Positions 25,543-33,421 of a stretch of 33,694 nucleotides of DNA are shown here, piece after piece. Every line of letters begins with the position of its first letter. Position 1 is the stretch's first letter. Source of the DNA: Flavobacterium caeni (GTDB lineage Bacteria > Bacteroidota > Bacteroidia > Flavobacteriales > Flavobacteriaceae); contig NZ_FMVF01000020.1 in NCBI RefSeq assembly GCF_900101895.1, positions 1 through 33,694 of the forward strand. The letters are read 5' to 3'. Both the position numbers and the translations under genes were made by a program. The notes beneath the pieces are model-generated. The model saw only the letters and a program-made list of their open reading frames with translations, was not told the DNA's origin and did no database searches.

Positions 25543-26646
25543 ATGACTACAGAAATCACCACCGCAAAAGAACTGCACAAGATTGACCCTGTTTTTGGCC
25601 AACTGTCTTTCGACAACCACGAGCAGATCGTTTTTTGCAACGACAAAGATACTGGATTAAAAGCAATAATCGGAATCCATAACACAGTTTTAGGACCGGC
25701 TTTGGGCGGTACGCGTATGTGGAAATACAACAACGAATGGGAAGCGCTCAACGACGTGTTGCGCCTTTCACGCGGGATGACCTACAAGTCTGCGATTTCT
25801 GGGCTCAACCTGGGTGGCGGCAAGGCGGTCATCATTGGCGATTCCAAAGTCGATAAAACCCCAGAGATGATCACCAAGTTCGGTCAGTTCGTAGGCTCGC
25901 TCAGCGGCAAATACATCACGGCCGAAGACGTCGGGACCACCACCGAAGACATGGACCGCATCCACAAAGTGACCAACTCGGTGACCGGCATTTCTGAATC
26001 GCTTGGCGGATCGGGTAACCCATCGCCTGTAACAGCTTATGGCGTGTACATGGGGATGAAGGCGGCAGCCCAATACAAATTCGGGACGGCCAACCTTGCG
26101 GGCAAAAAGATCATGGTGCAAGGCATCGGGCACGTGGGTGAAACGCTTGTCAAGTATTTGACCGAAGAAGGCGCGCTGGTCCAGGTAGCCGATTTGAGCC
26201 GTAGCCGTATGGAAGAGGTCGCTAAAAAATACGGCACTGTCGTGTTCGAAGGCAACGATTTGTACAGTGCCGATGTAGACATTTATGCACCGTGTGCGCT
26301 CGGGGCCACCGTCAACGACGAAACCATCCACAAGATCAAAGCCCAGGTGATTGCCGGGGCGGCCAACAACCAGCTCGCCAACGAGCAGGTGCACGGCGCG
26401 ATCCTGCAGGAAAAAGGGATCGTTTATGCGCCCGACTTTTTGATCAACGCGGGTGGCATCATCAACGTGTACGGCGAAATCGTCAAGTACGGCAAAGACG
26501 AGGCGATGCGCCGCACCGAGAACATCTTCAACACCACGCTCGAGATCTTTGCGTTGGCCGAACAACGCGGCATCACCACGCAGCAGGCGGCCATGGCCAT
26601 TGCCGAAAAGCGTATCGAAGACCGAAAAAAAGAAATGGCGAACTAA
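25543..26646 (+). CDS. Leucine dehydrogenase (Glu/Leu/Phe/Val dehydrogenase family)
   Basis: 367 residues, the usual LeuDH length. It reversibly deaminates leucine, valine and isoleucine to branched-chain 2-oxo acids with NAD+. Substrate-site blocks are IIGIHNTVLGPALGGTRMW, GMTYKSAISGLNLGGGKAVI (with the catalytic Lys of GGGKAV) and YITAEDVGTTTEDM. The Rossmann domain has GIGHVGETLVKYL. FLINAGGIINVYGE and a helical tail end the protein. The HMG-CoA lyase at 32019 belongs to later leucine breakdown, but the two are not in one operon. A strong terminator follows. Confidence 0.94.
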   Translation: MTTEITTAKELHKIDPVFGQLSFDNHEQIVFCNDKDTGLKAIIGIHNTVLGPALGGTRMWKYNNEWEALNDVLRLSRGMTYKSAISGLNLGGGKAVIIGDSKVDKTPEMITKFGQFVGSLSGKYITAEDVGTTTEDMDRIHKVTNSVTGISESLGGSGNPSPVTAYGVYMGMKAAAQYKFGTANLAGKKIMVQGIGHVGETLVKYLTEEGALVQVADLSRSRMEEVAKKYGTVVFEGNDLYSADVDIYAPCALGATVNDETIHKIKAQVIAGAANNQLANEQVHGAILQEKGIVYAPDFLINAGGIINVYGEIVKYGKDEAMRRTENIFNTTLEIFALAEQRGITTQQAAMAIAEKRIEDRKKEMAN

Positions 26647-26676
26647 CCGCCGTTTGCAAATAATATTTATTTTTGC

Positions 26677-26712
26677 GGAGCGAAAAGGAGGGTCTTTTCG
26701 CTCCGTTAATTT
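26677..26712 (+). terminator. Rho-independent terminator after leucine dehydrogenase
   Basis: GGAGCGAAAA (26677-26686) pairs perfectly with TTTTCGCTCC (26695-26704), 8-base loop; GTTAATTTTT follows. It ends just before the GTG start of nusB. Confidence 0.75.
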
Positions 26713-26727
26713 TTAAAGTTCTTACGC

Positions 26728-27666
26728 GTGTTAAACAGAAGACATATCCGGGTAAAAGTGATGCAATCGATCTATGCGATGCACCAAAAACATGCAGACA
26801 GTCTCGAAAAGGAAGAAAAGTTCCTGCTCATGAGCATCGAGAACATCCAGGATTTGTACCTGACCATGCTGTCGGCCATGATCGAGATCCGCCAAAAGGA
26901 AATCGAATTCCTCGAAAAGTCGGCGCAAAAATTTACCGCAACACCCGAAGAGAAAAATCCGAACAAAAAATTCGTCGACAACGCCGTACTCGAACTGCTG
27001 AGCCAAAGCGAATCGATAGGCACCGCGCTCGAAAACCGCAAGATCAACAACTGGCAGCTCAACGACGACTACATCTTGTTGTTGCTGGCAGCGGTCAAAC
27101 AGAGCGACTTTTACGAAAAATACATGGCTACGCGTACCAGTGATTTTGAACAGGACAAGGAGTTCGCGGTCGCGTTGTTCGAAATGATCGCGAGTAACGA
27201 AAAACTGTACGATTACCTCGAAGATTACAAACTTACGTGGGTAGACGACATTCCGCTCGTGAACACGCAAATCATCAAACAGCTGCGCGCCATCAAATCG
27301 GGCAAGGACCAGTTTACCGTGCCCAAGTTGTACAAGGATACGGAAGACCGCGATTTTGTGTCGGAACTGTTCCGCAAAACCGTACTCAACGAATCGGAAT
27401 TGTCTAAGGAATACATCGACAAGACGCCGAATTGGGACACCGAGCGCATCGCCGAGATCGATACAATCATCCTCAAGATGGCCATTTGCGAGTTCCTCAG
27501 ATTTCCGTCGATTCCCGTCAAGGTGACCATCAACGAATACCTCGAGATCGCTAAGGAATACTCGACGCCCAAGAGCAGCATCTTCATCAACGGCATCCTC
27601 GACAACCTTGTCAAGGATTTCCAGACCAAGAATAAATTAAACAAAACCGGAAGAGGTTTACTATAA
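26728..27666 (+). CDS. nusB: Transcription antitermination factor NusB, long Bacteroidota form
   Basis: 312 residues starting at GTG 26728 (LNRRHIRVKVMQSIYAMHQ, the NusB N-terminal helix). The C-terminal part has the NusB core: RIAEIDTIILKMAICEFLRF, PVKVTINEYLEIAKEYSTPK, SSIFINGILDNLVKDF. About 150 extra residues (roughly 30-190, charged and helical) are inserted compared with the ~140-residue E. coli protein. NusB with NusE binds boxA RNA and allows rRNA antitermination. It heads the unit nusB-DUF1573-yajC; the next ATG is 1 base after its stop. Confidence 0.95.
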   Translation: MLNRRHIRVKVMQSIYAMHQKHADSLEKEEKFLLMSIENIQDLYLTMLSAMIEIRQKEIEFLEKSAQKFTATPEEKNPNKKFVDNAVLELLSQSESIGTALENRKINNWQLNDDYILLLLAAVKQSDFYEKYMATRTSDFEQDKEFAVALFEMIASNEKLYDYLEDYKLTWVDDIPLVNTQIIKQLRAIKSGKDQFTVPKLYKDTEDRDFVSELFRKTVLNESELSKEYIDKTPNWDTERIAEIDTIILKMAICEFLRFPSIPVKVTINEYLEIAKEYSTPKSSIFINGILDNLVKDFQTKNKLNKTGRGLL

Positions 27667-27667
27667 C

Positions 27668-28189
27668 ATGAAAAAAATCATCCTATCAGCGCTGGTGGTC
27701 GCCATGACCATCTCGTGCAAAAAGACCGAGGAATTGTCGGTACAAGACCCGGCCAGCGGCGTGGTGGCTCCGGCCATGCCAATCACAAACGAACCCGCAC
27801 CCGACACGGTCATGATGAGCGCGCCGCCCATGCCCGAAGCCGCCGCGCGTGTAGCGCCTGCCGATGGCAAAGCGCCCGTGATGACGTTCGAAAAAACCGA
27901 GCACGATTTCGGGACCATCACCGAAGGCGACAAACCAAGTTATTCGTTTACGTTCAAGAACACCGGGGCATCCGACCTGGTCATTTCGAACGCAGTTGGG
28001 TCGTGCGGTTGTACCGTTCCAGACTATCCCAAGCAACCCGTCAAGCCGGGCGAATCGGGCAAGATCAAGGTGTCGTTCAACTCGTCGGGCAAGAACGGCC
28101 GCCAGCAAAAAACGGTGACCATCACCACGAATACCGCCGCGGGCAAGGAATTGCTCACCATCAGAACCAACATTAATCCTAAAGCCTAA
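27668..28189 (+). CDS. DUF1573 lipoprotein
   Basis: 173 residues. MKKIILSALVVAMTISC is a lipoprotein signal peptide with lipidated Cys at 17. A Pro/Ala-rich linker (APAMPITNEPAPDTVMMSAP) is followed by the DUF1573 Ig/ASPM-SPD-2-Hydin-like domain: EKTEHDFGTITEGDKPSYSF, FKNTGASDLVISNAVGSCGC, PDYPKQPVKPGESGKIKVSF. The Cys-Gly-Cys is typical for the family. It faces the periplasm or outer-membrane inner leaflet. Molecular role is unknown. It lies between nusB and yajC in a likely operon. Confidence 0.9.
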   Translation: MKKIILSALVVAMTISCKKTEELSVQDPASGVVAPAMPITNEPAPDTVMMSAPPMPEAAARVAPADGKAPVMTFEKTEHDFGTITEGDKPSYSFTFKNTGASDLVISNAVGSCGCTVPDYPKQPVKPGESGKIKVSFNSSGKNGRQQKTVTITTNTAAGKELLTIRTNINPKA

Positions 28190-28207
28190 GTACAAAAATT
28201 CAATACC

Positions 28208-28483
28208 ATGGAACAAATCCAACAGTTTTTACCGTTTATCTTGATGTTTGTCGTGATTTATTTCTTTATGATCCGACCACAGCAAAACCGCATGAAAAAA
28301 GAAAAAGAATTCGAAAGCCAGCTCAAGGTAGGCGACAAGATTGTCACCAAAAGTGGCATTCACGGTAAGATTGCGGAACTCGCAGAGACCACCGTCATCA
28401 TCGAAACCATGAGCGGCAAACTCAAGCTCGAACGCTCGGCCATTTCGCTCGAAATGTCGTCGGCGCTCAACAAAAAAGCATAA
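28208..28483 (+). CDS. yajC: Preprotein translocase accessory subunit YajC
   Basis: 91 residues. One N-terminal membrane helix (FLPFILMFVVIYFFMI) is followed by the YajC signature RPQQNRMKKEKEFESQLKVG and DKIVTKSGIHGKIAEL. It associates with SecDF-SecYEG in the inner membrane. It starts 18 bases after the DUF1573 stop and ends the nusB unit. Confidence 0.95.
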   Translation: MEQIQQFLPFILMFVVIYFFMIRPQQNRMKKEKEFESQLKVGDKIVTKSGIHGKIAELAETTVIIETMSGKLKLERSAISLEMSSALNKKA

Positions 28484-28500
28484 GTTTTTGCAAAAAAAGT

Positions 28501-28529
28501 AAAGTCCGTCCTTGTGGCGGATTTTTTTT
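28501..28529 (+). terminator. Rho-independent terminator after yajC
   Basis: TCCGTC (28505-28510) pairs with GGCGGA (28516-28521) over a 5-base loop, with one G-T pair, followed by eight T residues. Confidence 0.8.
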
Positions 28530-28608
28530 GGGCGCCACGGGCGGGCTGTCCGCTTTTATCTTTTTGCGCTGGCGCACAAAAAGGATAACCGCTACCATCC
28601 CTGGCGCG
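28530..28608 (+). repeat. Hairpin repeat family, copy 3
   Basis: GGGCTGTCCGCT, then ATCTTTTTGCGC, TG, GCGCACAAAAAGGAT, then CCGCTACCATCC. The stem CTTTTTGCGC pairs with GCGCACAAAAAG with a two-base bulge. It lies between the convergent yajC and ydeI-like genes, right after the yajC terminator. Confidence 0.75.
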
Positions 28609-28641
28609 GTACTGTTGTCGTGGGGGTATCCGGACTTTGAA

Positions 28642-29205
28642 TCAGTTTTTTCGGTATTTGTCATTCAGCCCGACGCCATCGGCAATCATCGGCAAAATCT
28701 TTTCTATGCGCGACAATTTGGTCTTTTCCTGCTTGGCGTCGTTGATGTGCTCGACAAATTCGTATTGTTTGCCCGGCGTGAATTTCAGGAACGCCTCTGT
28801 CAATTTTTTTTCGGCCAAAGCAAATTGTAAAATCTCGGGGATTTCAAAGTTTTTCGACTTGGATTCGGCCTTGATCGCTTTTCCGGCGCGTTCGTTGGCG
28901 ATGGCTTCTTTCAAATAGGCAAGGATCAGCTTCTCGTCGAGTTCGGCAACAGACGTAAACCGCCACTGACGCAGGGCTTTGGTCACGCCTTCGTTGGCAT
29001 TGACGAGTACTTTTTTGGGGTCGGCCAAAAACACGCCGTTGTAAAACCAGATCGTGAAGTAGTTCTTGAATCCGCCAATCCCGATCACGTTCTTGCCGTC
29101 GATCGTGTAGACGGGCGCACCCCATTTGACGGTTTCGACCAGTTCGGTTTGGGCGATGATGTCTTTGAGTTGTTCAAGTTCGGTGGTCCAGCGTTCGTTG
29201 TTCAA
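28642..29205 (-). CDS. YdeI/OmdA-like protein with DUF1801 domain
   Basis: 187 residues starting at TTG 29205; the only upstream in-frame codons run into a TAA, so an ATG start is not available except internally. The N-terminal DUF1801-like part (ETVKWGAPVYTIDGKNVIGI, FKNYFTIWFYNGVFLADPKK) is followed by a C-terminal YdeI/OmdA segment (ALAEKKLTEAFLKFTPGKQY, VEHINDAKQEKTKLSRIEKI). It is cytosolic. The family is linked by name to OmpD, but no biochemical role is known. It is a single gene, convergent with yajC. Confidence 0.85.
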   Translation of the reverse strand: MNNERWTTELEQLKDIIAQTELVETVKWGAPVYTIDGKNVIGIGGFKNYFTIWFYNGVFLADPKKVLVNANEGVTKALRQWRFTSVAELDEKLILAYLKEAIANERAGKAIKAESKSKNFEIPEILQFALAEKKLTEAFLKFTPGKQYEFVEHINDAKQEKTKLSRIEKILPMIADGVGLNDKYRKN

Positions 29206-29231
29206 AGTCTAAAGTTTAAGGTTTAAAGTTG
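29206..29231 (-). repeat. Heptad-repeat leader directly before the ydeI-like TTG start
   Basis: On the minus strand ACTTTAAACCTTAAAC is followed by TTTAGAC and the TTG start. It matches the rplS leader at 9938-9961 in sequence and in distance to the start codon. Confidence 0.6.
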
Positions 29232-29335
29232 ACGGTTGGGTCAATTTTTTGTTGGATGTAGGTTGCACCCTCCCAGGCCCAATTTACCAAATCCAACCCA
29301 AACCCCACTACAGAAATTCCACAAATCTACCACCT

Positions 29336-30598
29336 CTATTTCTTCACACTCCCTTTCGAAAAACCAGTCGCCGTCAATTCCGCAATCCGCACGATCACGT
29401 CTACGGCTTTTTGGATGCTCTCTACCGGTACATATTCATACTTGCCGTGAAAGTTGTGTCCGCCCGCAAAAATATTCGGGCAAGGCAACCCCATGTACGA
29501 CAATCTGCAACCGTCGGTACCGCCGCGAATCGGCTTGATCAAAGGCTTGATGCCCAAATCCTTCATCGCTTTTTCGGCCAAATCGACAATGTGCATCACC
29601 GGCACCACCTTTTCGCGCATGTTGTAATATTGGTCCTTGACCTCGGCCGTGGCGATATCTTCGCCAAACTGCTTGGCGAATTTCTTGTTGATATTCTTGA
29701 CGATGTCGTGCACGAGCTTTTTGCGCGCCTCGAACTTTTTCATGTCGTGGTCGCGGATGATGAGCTCCACCTTCGATTCCTCGATGCTGCCCGACAAACC
29801 CACCACGTGAAAAAATCCTTCATAACCCTTTGTTTCCTGCGGCGTTTCGCCTGCGGGCAACGCATTGATGAAGTCGTTGGCGATCAGCATCGAATTGATC
29901 ATTTTGCCCTTGGCGTAACCCGGATGCACGCTCTTTCCTTTGAACGTGATCTTGGCGCCCGCCGCGTTAAAGTTTTCATATTCGAGTTCGCCCACCTGGC
30001 TGCCGTCCATCGTATAGGCCCAGTCGGCGCCGAATTTCTTGACGTCGAACAAATCGGCGCCGCGTCCGATTTCTTCATCGGGCGTAAAACCCACGCGGAT
30101 CTTGCCGTGTTTGATATGTGGGTTTTGGATCAAATACTCCATCGCCGAGACAATTTCGGTAAGCCCGGCTTTGTCGTCGGCACCGAGCAACGTCGTTCCG
30201 TCGGTCACAATCAACGTTTGGCCTTTGTACAACAGCAAATCCTTGAAATAAGAAGGCGACAGCACAATGTTCCGTTTTTTGTTGAGCACAATATCGCCGC
30301 CGTCGTAGTTCTTGACCACACGCGGCTTGACGTTGGCCCCCGAAAAATCAGGCGACGTATCGTAATGCGACACAAAACCTATCGTGGGTACTTTTTCCTT
30401 GACGTTCGACGGCAAAGTCCCCATCACATAACCGTTTTTGTCGATCGTGACTTCGGTCATGCCGATGGTCTTGAGTTCGTCGGCAAGTTTATTAGCGAGC
30501 ACGAGTTGTTTTTTGGTACTGGGCGTGGTGTTGGAATTGGCATCCGATTCGGTATCGATGGTCACATAAGAGATAAAACGGTCGATGAGGTGTTGCAT
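29336..30598 (-). CDS. pepT: Peptidase T (tripeptide aminopeptidase, M20B)
   Basis: 420 residues, slightly over the usual ~410. It removes the N-terminal residue of tripeptides in the cytosol with two zinc ions. Metal and catalytic residues are visible: [12 protein letters not shown] (His, Asp), [13 protein letters not shown] (bridging Asp), [13 protein letters not shown] (Glu-Glu) and [18 protein letters not shown]. The lid domain contains [20 protein letters not shown]. The C-terminal part has [20 protein letters not shown]. It stands alone. The 29232-29335 gap shows no motif. Confidence 0.95.
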   Translation of the reverse strand: MQHLIDRFISYVTIDTESDANSNTTPSTKKQLVLANKLADELKTIGMTEVTIDKNGYVMGTLPSNVKEKVPTIGFVSHYDTSPDFSGANVKPRVVKNYDGGDIVLNKKRNIVLSPSYFKDLLLYKGQTLIVTDGTTLLGADDKAGLTEIVSAMEYLIQNPHIKHGKIRVGFTPDEEIGRGADLFDVKKFGADWAYTMDGSQVGELEYENFNAAGAKITFKGKSVHPGYAKGKMINSMLIANDFINALPAGETPQETKGYEGFFHVVGLSGSIEESKVELIIRDHDMKKFEARKKLVHDIVKNINKKFAKQFGEDIATAEVKDQYYNMREKVVPVMHIVDLAEKAMKDLGIKPLIKPIRGGTDGCRLSYMGLPCPNIFAGGHNFHGKYEYVPVESIQKAVDVIVRIAELTATGFSKGSVKK

Positions 30599-30617
30599 GA
30601 TTTGAAATTTTGGAAGA

Positions 30618-30625
30618 CAAATATA
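30618..30625 (-). promoter_or_regulatory. -7 promoter element of pepT
   Basis: On the minus strand TATATTTG matches TAnnTTTG, 20 bases before the ATG. TTTG occurs 14 and 22 bases upstream, neither at the preferred ~19. CGCAAAG is repeated three times between 30635 and 30667 in this leader. Confidence 0.45.
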
Positions 30626-30784
30626 ACCTGAATTTACCGCAAAGACGCAAAGTTTTTCGCAAAGTTAGGAAGCTTTTTTGCCTTTGGGGAAAGGTTTTTT
30701 GGCATTACAATAGAAGTTTTTGAAGCTATTTATTGCTGTCCGTTCCAAACGCAGTTCACCGAACTCCAATTAAAAATATTAACT

Positions 30785-30856
30785 AGGCGAGGTAATCTTT
30801 GCATCGGCTTGCTGGCGTCGCCGAGGCAAAGGATTTTTACTGCCATCAGGGCTAGA
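30785..30856 (+). repeat. Hairpin repeat family, copy 4
   Basis: ATCTTTGCATCGGC and GCCGAGGCAAAGGAT pair over 12 bp with one mismatch; ACTGCCATCAGGGCTAGA follows where copies 1 and 2 have GCTGCCATCCGGGCTAGG. It lies between the divergent pepT and pyrD genes and accounts for part of the 367-bp gene-free stretch 30599-30965. Confidence 0.7.
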
Positions 30857-30915
30857 GTGTCGGTTTTCTATGACACGTTTGTTAAATTACAATCTTTGAT
30901 TTCTTTGGGAAAACC

Positions 30916-30947
30916 TTTGATTTCTTTGTGGTTAAAACTTACTTTTG
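30916..30947 (+). promoter_or_regulatory. pyrD promoter (-33 TTTG, -7 TACTTTTG)
   Basis: TTTG at 30916-30919 and TACTTTTG at 30940-30947 match both Bacteroidota consensus elements with a 20-base spacer, close to the usual 19. The ATG lies 18 bases after the -7 element, so the leader is very short. Confidence 0.7.
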
Positions 30948-30965
30948 CACCAACAACAACACACC

Positions 30966-31988
30966 ATGTACAAACTGCTCATCCGACCGATTTTCTTTTG
31001 GTTTGATCCTGAAGAAATCCACCATTTTACGTTTTCACTTATCAGGACGTTGTCCAAAATCCCGGGATTCCCGTCGATGTTCCGCGCGCTGTATGCGGTA
31101 AACGACAAACGGCTCGAACGCGAAGTCTTTGGATTGAAGTTCAAGAATCCGGTAGGGCTTGCCGCGGGTTTCGACAAAGATGCAAAATTGTACCAGGAAT
31201 TATCGGATTTTGGTTTCGGATTCATCGAGATCGGTACGCTCACGCCCAAACCCCAAGAGGGAAATCCAAAGAAACGGTTGTTCCGCTTGCGCGAAGATTC
31301 GGCCATCATCAACCGTATGGGGTTCAACAACGGCGGGGTACACGCGGCGGTCGAGCGTTTGAAGAAGAACAAAAATGTGCTCATCGGTGGCAATATCGGT
31401 AAAAACAAAGTCACGCCCAATGAAGACGCGGTTTCCGATTATGAGATTTGCTTTGATGCGTTGTTCGACCATGTCGATTATTTTGTGGTCAATGTGAGTT
31501 CGCCCAATACGCCGAATTTACGCGAGCTGCAGGACAAAGAACCATTAACAGCTTTGCTGCGCGCGCTGCAAATTCGAAATGCCAAAAAACAAAATCCCAA
31601 ACCGATCCTGCTTAAAATTGCGCCCGATTTGACCGATTCGCAATTGCTCGACATCATCGATATTGTTGCCGATACCAAAATCGCAGGTGTCATCGCGACC
31701 AACACCACCATTTCGCGCGACGGTTTGCAATCGGCCAACAAAACAGAAACAGGCGGATTATCGGGTAAGCCACTCACCAAACGCTCGACCGAGGTCATCC
31801 GATTTTTGTCCGAAAAGAGCAATAAGGCGTTTCCGATCATCGGCGTCGGCGGCATCCACACGGCCGAGGACGCGATCGAGAAACTCGAAGCAGGCGCGAG
31901 CCTCGTACAACTTTACACGGGCTTCATATACGAAGGGCCGCAGTTGGTGTCTGACATCAACAAAAAGATCCTGCAAACGATTTCGTAA
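30966..31988 (+). CDS. pyrD: Dihydroorotate dehydrogenase (quinone), class 2
   Basis: 340 residues, typical for class 2. It oxidises dihydroorotate to orotate in pyrimidine synthesis and passes electrons to quinone at the inner membrane. The N-terminal hydrophobic helices ([20 protein letters not shown]) are the class 2 membrane-contact part. FMN and substrate sites are [35 protein letters not shown] (catalytic Ser in the NVSSPNT block), [15 protein letters not shown] and [14 protein letters not shown] 30966 fits the promoter; a frame start at 30945 would lie before the -7 element's end. The next gene begins 30 bases after its stop. Confidence 0.96.
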   Translation: MYKLLIRPIFFWFDPEEIHHFTFSLIRTLSKIPGFPSMFRALYAVNDKRLEREVFGLKFKNPVGLAAGFDKDAKLYQELSDFGFGFIEIGTLTPKPQEGNPKKRLFRLREDSAIINRMGFNNGGVHAAVERLKKNKNVLIGGNIGKNKVTPNEDAVSDYEICFDALFDHVDYFVVNVSSPNTPNLRELQDKEPLTALLRALQIRNAKKQNPKPILLKIAPDLTDSQLLDIIDIVADTKIAGVIATNTTISRDGLQSANKTETGGLSGKPLTKRSTEVIRFLSEKSNKAFPIIGVGGIHTAEDAIEKLEAGASLVQLYTGFIYEGPQLVSDINKKILQTIS

Positions 31989-32018
31989 AACGAGCGTATT
32001 TCTTATATTTGGCGTTCT

Positions 32019-32882
32019 ATGGAGCCAGTCAAAATCATCGAATGTCCGCGCGACGCCATGCAGGGCATCAAGCCGTTCATCCCCACCCAACGCAAGATTA
32101 CCTATATCCAATCGCTGTTGCGCGTGGGTTTTGATACGATCGATTTTGGGAGCTTCGTTTCGCCCAAAGCCATCCCGCAAATGCAGGACACGGCCGAGGT
32201 TTTGGCCGGATTGGATTTGTCGCAAACCACGAGTAAGTTGCTGGCCATCATCGCCAATACGCAAGGCGCGGTATCGGCATCACAATTCGACGAAATCCGA
32301 TACCTGGGATTTCCGTTTTCGATTTCAGAGAACTTCCAGATGCGCAACACGCACAAGACCATCGCCGAATCGTTGGTGACGCTGCAGGAGATACTTGACA
32401 TTGCCGATCGGTCGAACAAGGAGGTTGTGGCCTATCTGTCGATGGGATTCGGCAACCCGTACGGCGACCCGTGGAATGTGGAGATTGTGGGCCAGTGGAC
32501 CGAAAAATTGGCCCAAATGGGCGTCAAGATTTTGTCGCTTTCCGACACCATCGGCTCGTCGACCCCCGATGTGATCACCTACCTTTTTTCGAACCTGATC
32601 CCGAAATACCCGCACATCGAGTTCGGCGCGCACCTACACACCACGCCCGACAAATGGCATGAGAAAATCGACGCCGCTTTCAAGGCCGGCTGCCGTCGTT
32701 TTGATGGCGCCATCCAAGGATTCGGCGGATGCCCGATGGCCAAGGACGATTTGACGGGCAACATGCCCACCGAGCGATTGTTGTCCTATTGCACCGTGCA
32801 AAAAGCGCCTACGGGAACCAGCCCAATGAGTTTTGAAAGCGCTTACAACGAGGCATCGAAATTATTTGGGGAGTTTCATTGA
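32019..32882 (+). CDS. Hydroxymethylglutaryl-CoA lyase
   Basis: 287 residues. It splits HMG-CoA into acetoacetate and acetyl-CoA, the end of leucine degradation. It is a TIM barrel of the HMGL/isopropylmalate-synthase family. ECPRDAMQG (8-16) holds the catalytic Arg-Asp; FGAHLHTTPDKW holds the metal-binding His-x-His; and the lid loop QGFGGCPMAKDDL holds the catalytic Cys, which is the mark of the lyase as against homocitrate- or isopropylmalate-type enzymes. It is likely co-transcribed with pyrD, although the pathways are unrelated. The 3' side carries repeat copy B 57 bases downstream. Confidence 0.93.
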   Translation: MEPVKIIECPRDAMQGIKPFIPTQRKITYIQSLLRVGFDTIDFGSFVSPKAIPQMQDTAEVLAGLDLSQTTSKLLAIIANTQGAVSASQFDEIRYLGFPFSISENFQMRNTHKTIAESLVTLQEILDIADRSNKEVVAYLSMGFGNPYGDPWNVEIVGQWTEKLAQMGVKILSLSDTIGSSTPDVITYLFSNLIPKYPHIEFGAHLHTTPDKWHEKIDAAFKAGCRRFDGAIQGFGGCPMAKDDLTGNMPTERLLSYCTVQKAPTGTSPMSFESAYNEASKLFGEFH

Positions 32883-32938
32883 TTTTCTTTTACGGATTGA
32901 CGCGGTTGCGCCGGTTCGTGGCGGAAAAGCCGAAAGTG

Positions 32939-33055
32939 TACAGTTTTTCTGTAACGGTGGTTTGGAATAAATAAGTATTTTCGCTTCGTAGGGAAGGGGG
33001 TAGTGAAGGTCTTCCCTAAAAAAATCCGACGACAGTTGTTTACAGAAAATCTGTA
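32939..33055 (+). repeat. 117-bp element with 15-bp terminal inverted repeats, copy B
   Basis: TACAGTTTTTCTGTA (32939-32953) and TACAGAAAATCTGTA (33041-33055) bound it, with one mismatch between the ends. A perfect 8-bp central stem pairs TAGGGAAG (32989-32996) with CTTCCCTA (33011-33018). It shares ends, GTATTTT, GTAGGGAAGGGGG and TGAAGGT with copy A when each is read in the sense of its upstream gene. Confidence 0.75.
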
Positions 33056-33086
33056 GTTTTTGTTAAAGTTTTCGGGCCATCATTTT

Positions 33087-33357
33087 CTAAGCTAGTTCGC
33101 AAAGAAGGTAGTTATACCGCGCCCAGGTTTCTCCATACCACAGCATCTGTTAACTTTCACGATCAGAAAGGGCTATATAGAATCTATTTTTTTCTTTGTT
33201 GCCCATAGTATTCCCTTTAATACATCAGCGAAGGGTTTCCACTTCGCAAGATTTCTTCATGCCTTGCGTTGTCCATAGTCGGTGCCTTAAAGCGCTGCCT
33301 TAAAGCGCTGCCCTGCAAGCAACAGCCCTGCCGCTCTAGTAATCTTAAAATATCCAT
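33087..33357 (-). other. Remnant region with three tiny ORFs and a 13-bp tandem duplication
   Basis: Part of the 566-base gene-poor stretch 32883-33448. On the minus strand three short open frames follow one another: 33357-33217 (46 aa, MDILRLLERQ ... RHEEILRSGNPSLMY), 33206-33150 (18 aa, MGNKEKNRFYIALSDRES) and 33146-33087 (19 aa, MLWYGETWARYNYLLCELA). GCCTTAAAGCGCT is duplicated in tandem at 33284-33309 inside the first; 13 bases shift the frame. The peptides look protein-like but match nothing I recognise. It may be a decayed gene next to the IS, or chance. Confidence 0.3.
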
Positions 33358-33421
33358 AATCAGCTTTGCGATGAATTTTTATATAATTTTTCTTTGGTCA
33401 CTGCTTTTTGTGGCAAAAAAG

